Positions 19,989-27,984 of a stretch of DNA of 29,926 bases are shown piece by piece (the first letter of the stretch is position 1; each line of letters opens with the position of its first letter). This stretch comes from a virus: the IMG/VR virus record IMGVR_UViG_3300035670_000968, positions 1 to 29,926 of that record; one strand, given 5' to 3'. A program made the position numbers and the translations under genes. A model generated the notes under the pieces. It was not told the DNA's origin. It did not search any database and saw only the letters and a list, made by a program, of their open reading frames with translations.

Positions 19989-20674
19989 CAGACGAGCCCC
20001 AGATGCCGAGCATACGCGCGAATCTGCTCATCCGCATGACTGCGCGTCGCGCCGTCGAGCTGCACGCCGCTCCGCGTAGCGTGCGCGTTGCCCTCATCGA
20101 ACACGATCCGCAGCGTCGACGCCTGGTACGTCTTCACGCCGAGCGCCGCAGCATCCATGTAGAAAGCCCAGTCCGACGAGTAGATCTCGGGTCGGAAGCC
20201 GCCGATGCGATCGAACAGGCTTCGCCGGAACGGCGCCGCGCCGGGAAGCGTCAGGACGCGACCGATCGCCTGCGCGTCCCAGTGTCCGCGCCACGTGTCG
20301 CCCCGATACTTCCAGATGATGCCGTCGACGAGGAGCTCGGCGCTCGCATCCTCGGCCGCCTGAATCTCCGCCAGCGCATCCGGCAGGACGCGATCATCCG
20401 CGCAGACGGGCGCGATCCAATCGCCCGAGCAGGCGCGCATGACCTCATTCCATCGTTCGGTGAATCCCTCCTGCTCGAGGACGATGCCGACGATGTCGAC
20501 GCCGGGGATGTCGCGGATCGAATCGTGCGCGCCCGCCATGTCAGGATCCTCGTAGCCGATCACGATCTCGTCCGGCTTCCGCGTCATCTGCTCGACCGCG
20601 TCCCACCATCCCGGCAGGAACGCGCCGAAATCACGCCCCCAGACGGCCATCGGAATGCTGATCCTCACTCGCAT
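19988..20674 (-). CDS. GT-A (family 2-like) glycosyltransferase
   Basis: 228 residues from the ATG at 20674; a longer frame to 20917 is Arg-rich and lies over the next gene. The N-terminus (MRVRISIPMAVWGRDFGAFL, then PDEIVIGYEDPD) is the start of a GT-A fold: strand, nucleotide-binding turn, and the acidic ED pair. GDWIAPVCADDRVLP (84-98) contains the DD motif that holds the metal and nucleotide sugar. PFRRSLFDRIGGF and SSDWAFYMDAA form the acceptor side. It should transfer a sugar to a phage or host acceptor. It overlaps its upstream neighbour by ten bases, so cassette expression is coupled. Confidence 0.85.
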   Translation of the reverse strand: MRVRISIPMAVWGRDFGAFLPGWWDAVEQMTRKPDEIVIGYEDPDMAGAHDSIRDIPGVDIVGIVLEQEGFTERWNEVMRACSGDWIAPVCADDRVLPDALAEIQAAEDASAELLVDGIIWKYRGDTWRGHWDAQAIGRVLTLPGAAPFRRSLFDRIGGFRPEIYSSDWAFYMDAAALGVKTYQASTLRIVFDEGNAHATRSGVQLDGATRSHADEQIRAYARHLGLV

Positions 20675-21429
20675 ACGATGCTCCAGTACCTGCTCGGAGC
20701 AGCGTCGACCATCGCGCGTAGCTTCTCCGCGTCGTCCCACCCGTCGACGCTCGTGATGCCGACATTCGCATTCGTCACGATGCGACAGCCGCTCAGGACG
20801 GCCTCGATGATGCTCCGGCACTCCGACTCGAACGCGATCGGCAGATGGACGAATACCTCGGCGATGCTCATCGCCTCGAGGACCTTCTCGCGCGACTGGC
20901 GCGTCATGACAAGGCACGGGTAATCGTTTTTGGCCGCCCAGATCCGCGCATTTTTCAGGCCCTTTAGGGGATGATTCCGCGACGCCGCCAGCGCGAATCG
21001 CTGCTTCTCGGCTGGCGCGATCATGCTCGTATCGATCGCTGACAGGACGAGCTCAACGCGCTTCGGCTTCGCCCACGCGCGCAATCGCTCCTCGTGCGCC
21101 AGTGTATGCACCATCACGACGCGCGCCGACTCGATGAGAATCGCTCGGCCGAGTGAAGGCTCGCCCGCATGATGGAGAAACACGACCGGCTCGAGCGTCG
21201 CGAGATGCTGACAATCCGCATCCGACAATCCGTCGACACTCGTCACGAGAACACGATCGAACGTAGCGGCCTCTGAGGGCGTCGTATACGCCCACGAGAC
21301 GCCCTCCGGCGCCGCCGATAGGTACTCGTGGTCCGACAGCTCCGCGCCGCCCCTGAACGCTCCGGGCAGCCATTCCGGCGACGTCTCGCCCATGCTCGGC
21401 GTATGCGTCGAGATGACTCCGATATTCAC
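20665..21429 (-). CDS. GT-B-like glycosyltransferase, 254 aa
   Basis: I start at the GTG at 21429, which forms GTGA with the upstream stop; the in-frame ATG at 21468 would run over that gene. The protein begins MNIGVISTHTPSMGETSP. The C-terminal half has MSIAEVFVHLPIAFESECRS then IIEAVLSGCRIVTN, the GT-B pattern of an acidic residue binding the nucleotide sugar and the EA-x2-SG-hydrophobic helix. The protein is shorter than usual (300-400 residues) and its N-terminal domain looks reduced, so it may be a minimal or partly degraded enzyme. Confidence 0.75.
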   Translation of the reverse strand: MNIGVISTHTPSMGETSPEWLPGAFRGGAELSDHEYLSAAPEGVSWAYTTPSEAATFDRVLVTSVDGLSDADCQHLATLEPVVFLHHAGEPSLGRAILIESARVVMVHTLAHEERLRAWAKPKRVELVLSAIDTSMIAPAEKQRFALAASRNHPLKGLKNARIWAAKNDYPCLVMTRQSREKVLEAMSIAEVFVHLPIAFESECRSIIEAVLSGCRIVTNANVGITSVDGWDDAEKLRAMVDAAPSRYWSIVCE

Positions 21430-22667
21430 GGCTCCCACCTCGCGAGAATCTCCATAGACGGCCGCCACCGATCCTGATAGACACGATCAGCGGCGTACGA
21501 TTCCATATGCTTCAGCGCGCCCGCCGACGGTCCGCGCGGCGCCTGGTATGCCTGCTCGAGCGCGTAAATGATCTCGTCGACGCGGGGCGTGAAAAACCAC
21601 GAATGCTGAAACGGATCCCACAAGGGCTGGCCGTCGACGATCCACCCGTCGCCGACAAGCTCGGGCTGCGCGCTGAAATTACTCACGATCACGCGCGTAC
21701 CGCACGCCTGCGCCTCAATCACGGGGATCCCAAAGCCCTCGCCGCCCGAGCAGGCAAGCAGGACATCCGCGCCCGTGTAGAGAGCCGCGAGTGCCTGCTG
21801 CGGAAAGTTCATCCGATACATGTATTGGTCGATAAAGCGGACGCGCGACTCGGGAATGTTGCACGCGCGCAACAGGCGCTGCATGTCGACGCCGTCCGTC
21901 GCCGGCGTCATGTCAGTGTGCAGGTACAGGAGTGCGTCCGGATGCTTCTCAGCGAATACACCGAACGCGAGAAGATTCTCCGCCCATGCCTTCCGCGGCG
22001 GCGTCCTCCCCTTATTGGCCGCGTTGATCATCACGACGAAAGCATCCTCGGATGCCTTCATGATGTCGCGACCCGTGATCGTCGCGCCGACAGCGTCCCG
22101 CATCGTCGGCGTCGGCCGAAATACCGGATCGATGCCGTGCGGGATGTAGAGATGCTCGAGGCCCTCGGCATCCATCATTCGCGAGCCGAATTGGCTCATA
22201 GCGATGGGGAACACGTTCGGGCGCTGTAGCCAATCTGCGACCTCGGGCGTCATCGGCTGATGATCAATCGGAGCCCACGCCGCGATCTTCGGGATATTCG
22301 CGATCGTCGGATTTTTCAGCGCCCAGACATCGAACAGTACGACGACGAGGCCGGGCAGCTCTGAGCCGCTGAACCAATGCTGCGAATGCGCGCGGAGGAT
22401 GTCATCCGAGTACGCCGTGGCGCCCGTCGGGTAGAGCTTGACGTCGTTCCACATCGTATCGGCGCCCTGCAAGCCGTAATTGCACGCGATCGCGCATTCG
22501 TGGCCGTCCTTCGCGAGGCGCGAGACGACCTGCGCGGTCTGCACGCCGTATCCCGTCGGGCTGAAGGGCGCGTTGGAATGCCAGAGTACGCGCTGCCGCG
22601 TTACGCTCGAGGCCGTCTTCGTGGTGGAAGCGGAGCGCGGGCGCCGCTTCGTGGCGCGTTTCGCCAT
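21426..22667 (-). CDS. GT-B (family 4-like) glycosyltransferase, 413 aa
   Basis: GGAGGG lies upstream of the ATG at 22667. Residues 1-25 are basic and disordered. The glycine turn follows in HSNAPFSPTGYGVQTAQVV (30-48). IAAWAPIDHQPM (128-139) and IPHGIDPVFRPT (175-186) are typical mid-protein signatures. GGEGFGIPVIEAQACGTRVI (308-327) is the nucleotide-sugar site, with the E310/E318 pair of family 4. It should transfer a sugar from a nucleotide sugar, probably to a virion protein. It is the first gene of the sugar cassette, downstream of the capsid terminator. Length is normal for the family. Confidence 0.9.
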   Translation of the reverse strand: MAKRATKRRPRSASTTKTASSVTRQRVLWHSNAPFSPTGYGVQTAQVVSRLAKDGHECAIACNYGLQGADTMWNDVKLYPTGATAYSDDILRAHSQHWFSGSELPGLVVVLFDVWALKNPTIANIPKIAAWAPIDHQPMTPEVADWLQRPNVFPIAMSQFGSRMMDAEGLEHLYIPHGIDPVFRPTPTMRDAVGATITGRDIMKASEDAFVVMINAANKGRTPPRKAWAENLLAFGVFAEKHPDALLYLHTDMTPATDGVDMQRLLRACNIPESRVRFIDQYMYRMNFPQQALAALYTGADVLLACSGGEGFGIPVIEAQACGTRVIVSNFSAQPELVGDGWIVDGQPLWDPFQHSWFFTPRVDEIIYALEQAYQAPRGPSAGALKHMESYAADRVYQDRWRPSMEILARWEP

Positions 22668-22684
22668 TGTGGTGAGTCCCTCCA

Positions 22685-22723
22685 GAAAAGGTTAGGGCGG
22701 CCGGACCGGAGTCCGACCGCCCT
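22685..22723 (-). terminator. Strong terminator after the capsid gene
   Basis: On the minus strand a 13-bp stem (AGGGCGG-T-CGGAC against GTCCG-G-CCGCCCT, one G-U) closes the tetraloop TCCG and is followed by AACCTTTTCT. It lies between the capsid stop and the GGAGG of the glycosyltransferase. It should reduce transcription of the sugar cassette and downstream genes relative to capsid. Confidence 0.82.
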
Positions 22724-22748
22724 AGATCCTACCGGATGCGTCAGCCGC

Positions 22749-23936
22749 TTACGCGGTGCCGCCGATGAAGTGCTTGACGTGCGACGTCTGCGGCAGGTTG
22801 CCGTCGACGCGGTACGTGAACCTCCACGAGATGAGCCCGGTGTTGAACGCGAAGTCGTCGGACCGGTCGATCCGGATCCCGCCGACCTGGCGCACGTAGT
22901 AGCTCGGCAGGTGGCCGAAGACCACCGACTTGACCGCCGTTCCCGGCGACGCGACGGCCGGGTTCTCGTAGATCTCGTAGCCGAGCAGCATGTCGCGAGC
23001 GTTGCCGGACAGGCTGGGGCTGAACAGGAACTGCCCGTTGTCGTCCTTGAGCTTGCGGACGGCGCCGATCGCGGCCCCGTTCATCATCCAGCCGACACCC
23101 GGGAGCAGGCGCGCCGCGCCGTCCAGGCTGTAGACCAGGTCGATGAGGTTGTCCGCGGTGAACGCACCCGAGACGCCCGTGCCGCCGGTGACGCCCGAGC
23201 CGGACGCGGTCACGATGCCGGTCGGCTGGACGGTGCCGGTGCCGACCGTCAGGAGGTTGTTGACGCGGAAGCCGAGCTCATTGCCGGCCTGATCGGCCAG
23301 GAACGCCGCGAAGTCGATGCCGGAGTCCTCGACCATCTCGACGGACGCCTGCACGATGAACGAGACGCGGTAGGCGCTCAGGGTCGTGAAGGAGTTGAAC
23401 GTCGGATCGGACTCGGTGATCGTGCCGCCCTGCGTCGCGACCGTCGCGGTCGAGTACGTGTTGAGGCTCGGGATCTGGAGGTTCTCGCCCGAGGCCGTGT
23501 TCAGGATGGTCGACGTGTCGAGCATCGGGCCGACCAGACGGGCCTTCATGATCAGCTGATCGTAGAAGCTCGTCGGGACCGGGCTGCCGCTCGTCGAGGT
23601 CAGGATGTCGCGGCGCTCCGTGCCGAACTCGTGCGAGCGGATCTCGCCCCGAGCCATGCGGCGGAGCACCTCGGCGTCGCCGCCGTCGGAGGCGGGAGCC
23701 TCGTCCGTGCGGACCTCAGCCGCGACCGCGTCGAGGCGCGCCGCGCGCTCCTCGTCGGCCTTCAGCTGCTCGATGACCTGGGCGCGCTGGTCGAGCTCGC
23801 CCGAGATGCGGTCGTACTTCTCCTGCTCCTCGGAGGTGAGGTCGCGGTTCTCCTTCGCGGCCTCCTCCAGGAGGTGCTTCGCCTCGTGCCATGCGGCCTG
23901 GCGAAGATCGTGCTGACGCTTGATGTAGTCCTGCAC
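22749..23936 (-). CDS. Major capsid protein (HK97 fold)
   Basis: 395 residues from a GTG at 23936, preceded by AAAGGGG. Residues 1-80 are a charged coiled coil (EEAAKENRDLTSEEQEKYDR, then ELDQRAQVIEQLKADEERAA), the delta/scaffold domain that the prohead protease removes; cleavage is likely near residues 95-115. The shell part follows: VPTSFYDQLIMKARLVGPML, IPSLNTYSTATVATQGGTIT, a P-domain/E-loop region with RVSFIVQASVEMVEDSGIDF, and the A-domain with GVGWMMNGAAIGAVRKLKDD. The end (YYVRQVGGIRIDRSDDFAFN) is conserved in HK97-type capsids. The gene has its own long leader and terminator, suited to high expression. Confidence 0.95.
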   Translation of the reverse strand: MQDYIKRQHDLRQAAWHEAKHLLEEAAKENRDLTSEEQEKYDRISGELDQRAQVIEQLKADEERAARLDAVAAEVRTDEAPASDGGDAEVLRRMARGEIRSHEFGTERRDILTSTSGSPVPTSFYDQLIMKARLVGPMLDTSTILNTASGENLQIPSLNTYSTATVATQGGTITESDPTFNSFTTLSAYRVSFIVQASVEMVEDSGIDFAAFLADQAGNELGFRVNNLLTVGTGTVQPTGIVTASGSGVTGGTGVSGAFTADNLIDLVYSLDGAARLLPGVGWMMNGAAIGAVRKLKDDNGQFLFSPSLSGNARDMLLGYEIYENPAVASPGTAVKSVVFGHLPSYYVRQVGGIRIDRSDDFAFNTGLISWRFTYRVDGNLPQTSHVKHFIGGTA

Positions 23937-23980
23937 CGTCTTCCCCTTTCTGGGATCGATCGTGTTCGATTGACGCCGGC

Positions 23981-24019
23981 CGCGGCTCCGCTAGCCGAAT
24001 GCCGAGCGCGGCTCCGCTA
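23981..24019 (-). repeat. Direct repeats in the capsid leader
   Basis: CGCGGCTCCGCTA occurs exactly at 23981-23993 and 24007-24019, 26 bases apart. The pair lies in the 120-base gap between the protease stop and the capsid start. It may mark an RNA element or a recombination scar. No convincing promoter was seen here. Confidence 0.6.
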
Positions 24020-24056
24020 CTCGACGCTCAAAGGATACCGCGGAAAAAAGCGGGTT

Positions 24057-25751
24057 TTAGACGCGGGCGAGAAGCGTGTCGAGCTGCTTCTGTTTCAGCG
24101 CGAGCTTCGCGATGACATCGTCGCGTTCGGTGCGGAGTTTCGCGACGGCCGCGTCGAGGACGCCGGCGAGCTCGTCGTCGAGCGTCTCGCCCTTCTCGAG
24201 GGCCGTGATTGCCGCGTTCAGCTTGTCGGCCTCGAGGCCGGTCGCGTCGACGAGACCGTCGAGGCTGCGGACCGATGCCGTCGTGGCCGAATAGGCGGGG
24301 AATCCGGTTACGATGCTGCACTCGTGCAAGCGAATTTCGCGGAGCTCGCGCTCCTTACCATCATCACTCCACGAATCGCCGCCCTGCGGAACGGTGAATC
24401 CGAAACTCATCGAATCGATGTCGCCACGGCGGATCAGTACGGCCATGTCGCGGCCGTCAGTCGTGTCGGGCAGGTCGGCTTCGACGCGGAGACCGTAGGC
24501 GTCTTCGGAGAGTCGCATCGTGCCGGCCCGCTTCGACGCGAGGACGCGGCTCGAGTCGTGATTCACGAAGAGCTTGATCTCATTCCGCGAGCGCAGCGAC
24601 CGCGAGAACGCGCCAGGCGCGATTCGCTCCGTGAACGGCAGCGGCTCGCTCGGACTGTTGAATACCGCCGCATACCCGGAGAACGTCATGCCCGCGCCGT
24701 CAGTAGCCTCGCGAATCTCGAAATCGTTGACATTGATCCTGCGGGTTTCGACGCCGTTCTCCATGCGAAACATCGTAGCATCGGGACGATGATGCACCGC
24801 GAAACGCACCGCGAAACGCACCGCGTCATGCTCCTCCTCTGCCTGAATCTCGTCGCGCTTCGCCTCGAACCACGCGATCGCCGGCTCGGGATCGAGCGGA
24901 TCGATGCCCCAGAGGTAGAACGCGACGGCGCCATTTCCCGGCCAGTCGTCCGAGTCGGCGTCCGAATTCGCGGGCGACTCGAGGTCGACCATATGCCGAG
25001 CAGCCCACGCGGCAACGCGGACGACCTTGTCCTCGGAGATCTGCCCGTCGGCCATTAGGCGCGCTTCTCGGATCGTGCGGTCGACGAGGCCGTCGCCGCC
25101 GTAGCCTTCGGCGCGCAGCTCGAGGCCGCGCGCGGCAGCATCGCGGATATACGCGGGAAGGTCGAGGTCGACCTGGCGCGCCTCGCGCTCGCCGACCATC
25201 TCCGGCAGCTCGACCGGATCGACCGCGTCGGGCGTCAGCGCCGTCACGCCGATACGCGCATACTCGGCGCGGACCTCGTCATCATCATCGATCGCCAGCT
25301 CGACGTTGTAGACGTCTAGGAGATCCTTCAGTGTCTCTGACTTGTAGGCGAGCGCGCTTACATCATTGGATGCGCGCATGAACAGCTGATCCCAGTCGAC
25401 ATCGAGACGCTCGAGCTCGCCGACGGTCTCGTCGCGGCGCCGCTCGAGACGAGCGGTCACGATGATGACCTCACCCTCGTACTCGTCGAGGAATCGGATC
25501 ACGTTCTCGATCGGCGCGCCGTCCTCGTCGACGATTGTCGAATCGATATCGACGATGATCGCGGCCGGCCCGTCGAGATTTCGCTCGCCTCCGGGATCCA
25601 TGTCCTCGGCGATCGAGAGGGCGACCATCTGATCGATCGCATCCTGCTTCGACTCGTGGCAGCCGAGTGTCGTCAGGCTGCCGTCTGTCTCCTCTTTCAC
25701 GGTCGCCCACCCGCCACAATCCGGTTGCGATTCGGTGATGTAATACGGCAT
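24057..25751 (-). CDS. Prohead protease fused to a HAD phosphatase domain
   Basis: 564 residues, several domains. Residues 1-52 are an N-terminal PYYITESQPDCGGWATVKE module seen at the start of many actinophage proteases. Residues 63-172 are a HAD-type phosphatase: VDIDST (D68-x-D70), IVTAR (T99), K137 in YKSET and the acidic run IDDDDEV (155-159). Residues 215-302 are another module (GGDGLVDRTIREARLMADG, then GAVAFYLWGIDP). Residues 355-500 are the HK97-type maturation protease: FVNHD with H398, DSMSFGF with S449, and LHECSIVTGFPAY with E477. The C-terminus is a coiled coil that may act as scaffold. The protease trims the capsid delta domain; the HAD part resembles polynucleotide 3'-phosphatase domains. 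Confidence 0.9.
   Translation of the reverse strand: MPYYITESQPDCGGWATVKEETDGSLTTLGCHESKQDAIDQMVALSIAEDMDPGGERNLDGPAAIIVDIDSTIVDEDGAPIENVIRFLDEYEGEVIIVTARLERRRDETVGELERLDVDWDQLFMRASNDVSALAYKSETLKDLLDVYNVELAIDDDDEVRAEYARIGVTALTPDAVDPVELPEMVGEREARQVDLDLPAYIRDAAARGLELRAEGYGGDGLVDRTIREARLMADGQISEDKVVRVAAWAARHMVDLESPANSDADSDDWPGNGAVAFYLWGIDPLDPEPAIAWFEAKRDEIQAEEEHDAVRFAVRFAVHHRPDATMFRMENGVETRRINVNDFEIREATDGAGMTFSGYAAVFNSPSEPLPFTERIAPGAFSRSLRSRNEIKLFVNHDSSRVLASKRAGTMRLSEDAYGLRVEADLPDTTDGRDMAVLIRRGDIDSMSFGFTVPQGGDSWSDDGKERELREIRLHECSIVTGFPAYSATTASVRSLDGLVDATGLEADKLNAAITALEKGETLDDELAGVLDAAVAKLRTERDDVIAKLALKQKQLDTLLARV
24794..24825 (-). repeat. 12-bp tandem repeat in the protease linker
   Basis: GCACCGCGAAAC occurs twice in tandem plus a third partial copy (plus-strand reading). 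It encodes the repeated RFAV of RFAVRFAVHH between the third module and the protease domain. It keeps the frame, so it may vary in copy number between relatives. Confidence 0.8.
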
Positions 25752-25754
25752 CGT

Positions 25755-26465
25755 CTAATCCTGCCTGATCACGGCCACCTGGACAGGTGTTCCTCCGCCG
25801 GTCGCGACGACAGACTCGCCCGCGTTCAGCTCGAGCTGAAGCGTGTCGCCGCCAGTCAATCGATACGCCGACCCGTTCGCGCCGAGCCATACATCATGGC
25901 CGCCGTTGAACTGCTCGGAGAAGCCGAGATCGAATGCGACCGTCGTCGACTGATTGCCGTTATTCACGAACCGCATCGCGTACGTCGACGAGCCGAGGAG
26001 CGTGAAGATCTTCGACGAGTCGATACCGCCGCTCGACTTATTCTGACCAGGCACGAGCTCAGTCGCGATGACCGTGCCGCCCGACACGCTCGTCGCCGTG
26101 TCGAACACCGAAGCGTGTGTTCCGCCAACCTGACGATTCAGGTTATACGCCGGGATCGGCGTTCCCGCGCTCACGACAGATCCTCCCTCGATCAGCGTCG
26201 CCGTGACCTGAGCGTCAGTCGTCGCGATCGTATAGAAATCGAACTGAGCGCCACCGGGCGGCGTCGCCATCGAGAACGTCACCGTGCCAGGCGATGCCAC
26301 CGTGAACGTCTGCGACATCAGAAACACGTACCCGTCTCGCGAGTACGCGCCGACCTCATACTGCGGCTGGAGATTCTGAATCGTGACATGCGCCGCATCG
26401 ACGCTCGGCTGCACGATCGTCTGCGTCGCCGTGCCGAGCGCGAATACCTGCTGCGAGATACTCAC
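25755..26465 (-). CDS. Beta-rich hypothetical virion protein, 236 aa
   Basis: It starts at the GTG at 26465, forming GTGA with the portal stop. It is beta-rich and nearly Cys-free, with Ser/Thr/Gly-rich strands (TIQNLQPQYEVGAYSRDGYV, VTFSMATPPGGAQFDFYTIA) and a C-terminal region reading GDTLQLELNAGESVVATGG. The fold suggests a jelly-roll or Ig-like virion surface protein. Its place between portal and protease is unusual, because these two are normally adjacent. It could be a decoration protein or a neck appendage. Not recognised as a known family. Confidence 0.7.
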   Translation of the reverse strand: MSISQQVFALGTATQTIVQPSVDAAHVTIQNLQPQYEVGAYSRDGYVFLMSQTFTVASPGTVTFSMATPPGGAQFDFYTIATTDAQVTATLIEGGSVVSAGTPIPAYNLNRQVGGTHASVFDTATSVSGGTVIATELVPGQNKSSGGIDSSKIFTLLGSSTYAMRFVNNGNQSTTVAFDLGFSEQFNGGHDVWLGANGSAYRLTGGDTLQLELNAGESVVATGGGTPVQVAVIRQD

Positions 26466-27844
26466 GGCATCGGCTCCTCTTCGACCTCATACGCGGCAGT
26501 CGGATCCTCCGGATCGATCTGCGCGATCTGCTGAAGCTGCGTCGACGGCAGACCAGTATGCGCGATCGGCGGCATATCGAGCGCCTCGAGGACGGCCGAC
26601 GGCTCGAATCCCGACTGGATCAGCTTCTGCGCGATATCGCTTTTGATCTGGATATCGCTCAGATTCGCAGCGGTCAGGTCGACGTTCGCGAGCGGCACGC
26701 GATACACGTCGCCGCCCTCGACGGGCGTCATGTCCTCGATGCGGCGGATATCATTGATCGACGCCCACCCGTTCACGAGCGCCGAAGCGTGCGCCGCGTA
26801 CCTCGCGGCCTGATCGCCGCGCAAGAGCGCCGTCGTATTGAACTTCATAAACGCGACGCCGGGCAGGAGACGCTCCGAGTATTCGACCTCGATCTTCTCG
26901 AGGTACGGTCGGAGAGTATGGGTCACGAAGGAAATGCCGTTAGACTCGACGCTCGCGTAGCTCATCGCTCCGGGCGTCGTCACGCCGACCATGCTCGGCG
27001 GGCACCGGAACGTCCGACAGACCTCCTCGATCTGGAATTGGCGCGACTCGATCATCTGCGCCTCATTCGGCTGCACCGTCGTCTTCGTGAACTTCGCGCC
27101 GCCGAACAGGACACCAGGACGATGCGATCGGCGGACGCTTCGATGCTTCTGTTCGAAAGAGTCGACGAGGTCCTTCGCCTGCTCGCGCGACAATTGTCCC
27201 GGATACTCGATGATGCCGCCGACCTGCGAGCCCTGACCGAAAAACAGCTGCGAGAACAGATCCAGCGCGCGCGTCAGGCCGAGCGTGTCTTTGACGAGAT
27301 CGACGCGGCTCTTGCCGCGCAGCTCGCCCGGCATCGTCATCTCCGTGATATGGATCATCTCCTCGTAAGGGACGACCGTCTTGCCTTCATTGATGACGTA
27401 CTCGGGGCGCCGCGTCACGCGATTGCGCCTGACCTCGACCTTCCGAGGATTCAGGACGGCGAGACCGGCGATGCCCTGATCGTCGCGGAGGATCCTGACG
27501 AATGCGTTCCCGTCAATGAGAAGGCTCACGAGGACCTGCTGGAAATGATCGATCCGCGTGACGCCGACCTCGGGCGTATCGAGCCACGCCGGCCGAGGTC
27601 GGAACGGCGTCCGCGTCCCATCGCGTCGAATGAACGTATCGACCGGCAGCGTCGAGATCGAATCCGCGATCAGCCTGACGCAAGCGTAGACCGCGCCGAT
27701 CTTGAGCGCCTCGTCTTGATTCATCACGACGCCCGCCGGCGTCGTCAGCTCGAGCGAATCACCCGCAGCGAACAGCGCCTGATAGCTGACCGCGCGCTCC
27801 TCGAGCGGATCATCTCCGCCTGGATTGAAGATTCTAGATAGCAC
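26462..27844 (-). CDS. Portal protein (HK97 family)
   Basis: 460 residues. Family signatures include YACVRLIADSISTLPVDTFI (54-73), LVSLLIDGNAFVRILRD (105-121), VVPYEEMIHITEM (163-175) and the C-terminal crown. SRQFQIEEVCRTFRCPPSMV is the conserved VCR-x-FR-x-PP motif just before the wing/stem region. The C-terminal tail is acidic and disordered (EVEEEPMP). Twelve copies form the DNA channel at one vertex. The gene overlaps the small membrane protein by 11 nt, and its stop starts the next gene. Length is normal. Confidence 0.95.
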   Translation of the reverse strand: MLSRIFNPGGDDPLEERAVSYQALFAAGDSLELTTPAGVVMNQDEALKIGAVYACVRLIADSISTLPVDTFIRRDGTRTPFRPRPAWLDTPEVGVTRIDHFQQVLVSLLIDGNAFVRILRDDQGIAGLAVLNPRKVEVRRNRVTRRPEYVINEGKTVVPYEEMIHITEMTMPGELRGKSRVDLVKDTLGLTRALDLFSQLFFGQGSQVGGIIEYPGQLSREQAKDLVDSFEQKHRSVRRSHRPGVLFGGAKFTKTTVQPNEAQMIESRQFQIEEVCRTFRCPPSMVGVTTPGAMSYASVESNGISFVTHTLRPYLEKIEVEYSERLLPGVAFMKFNTTALLRGDQAARYAAHASALVNGWASINDIRRIEDMTPVEGGDVYRVPLANVDLTAANLSDIQIKSDIAQKLIQSGFEPSAVLEALDMPPIAHTGLPSTQLQQIAQIDPEDPTAAYEVEEEPMP

Positions 27845-27974
27845 GCGACCTCTCGAGGGCGATAGCGAACGTCAGAATGAAAGCGCCCGCCGCGACGATC
27901 CCCGCAGGCGCGAAGATCATCCCCGCGCCGACGCTGATCAGACTCGCGCCGATCAATTCCATTAGCAGTATCAT
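27834..27974 (-). CDS. Small membrane protein, 46 aa
   Basis: Two or one long hydrophobic segments: MILLMELIGASLISVGAGMI, then FAPAGIVAAGAFILTFAIAL, ending ERSRAI. The ATG at 27974 has AAGG upstream; the ATG at 27962 is an alternative. Small membrane proteins between terminase and portal are common in actinophages, function unknown. It overlaps portal by 11 nt, so it is read with the packaging genes. The basic C-terminus suggests a cytoplasmic end. Confidence 0.68.
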   Translation of the reverse strand: MILLMELIGASLISVGAGMIFAPAGIVAAGAFILTFAIALERSRAI

Positions 27975-27984
27975 AACCGCCGCC

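Noticed and set aside
24029-24056. Possible terminator after the protease gene
   Set aside because: The stem is only four to five pairs and the U-run lies in the loop, not after the stem.
22377-25058. 893-codon plus-strand open frame opposite capsid and protease
   Set aside because: It lies antisense to two certain structural genes, is Arg/Val/Asp-rich in the way GC-rich shadow frames are, and matches no family.
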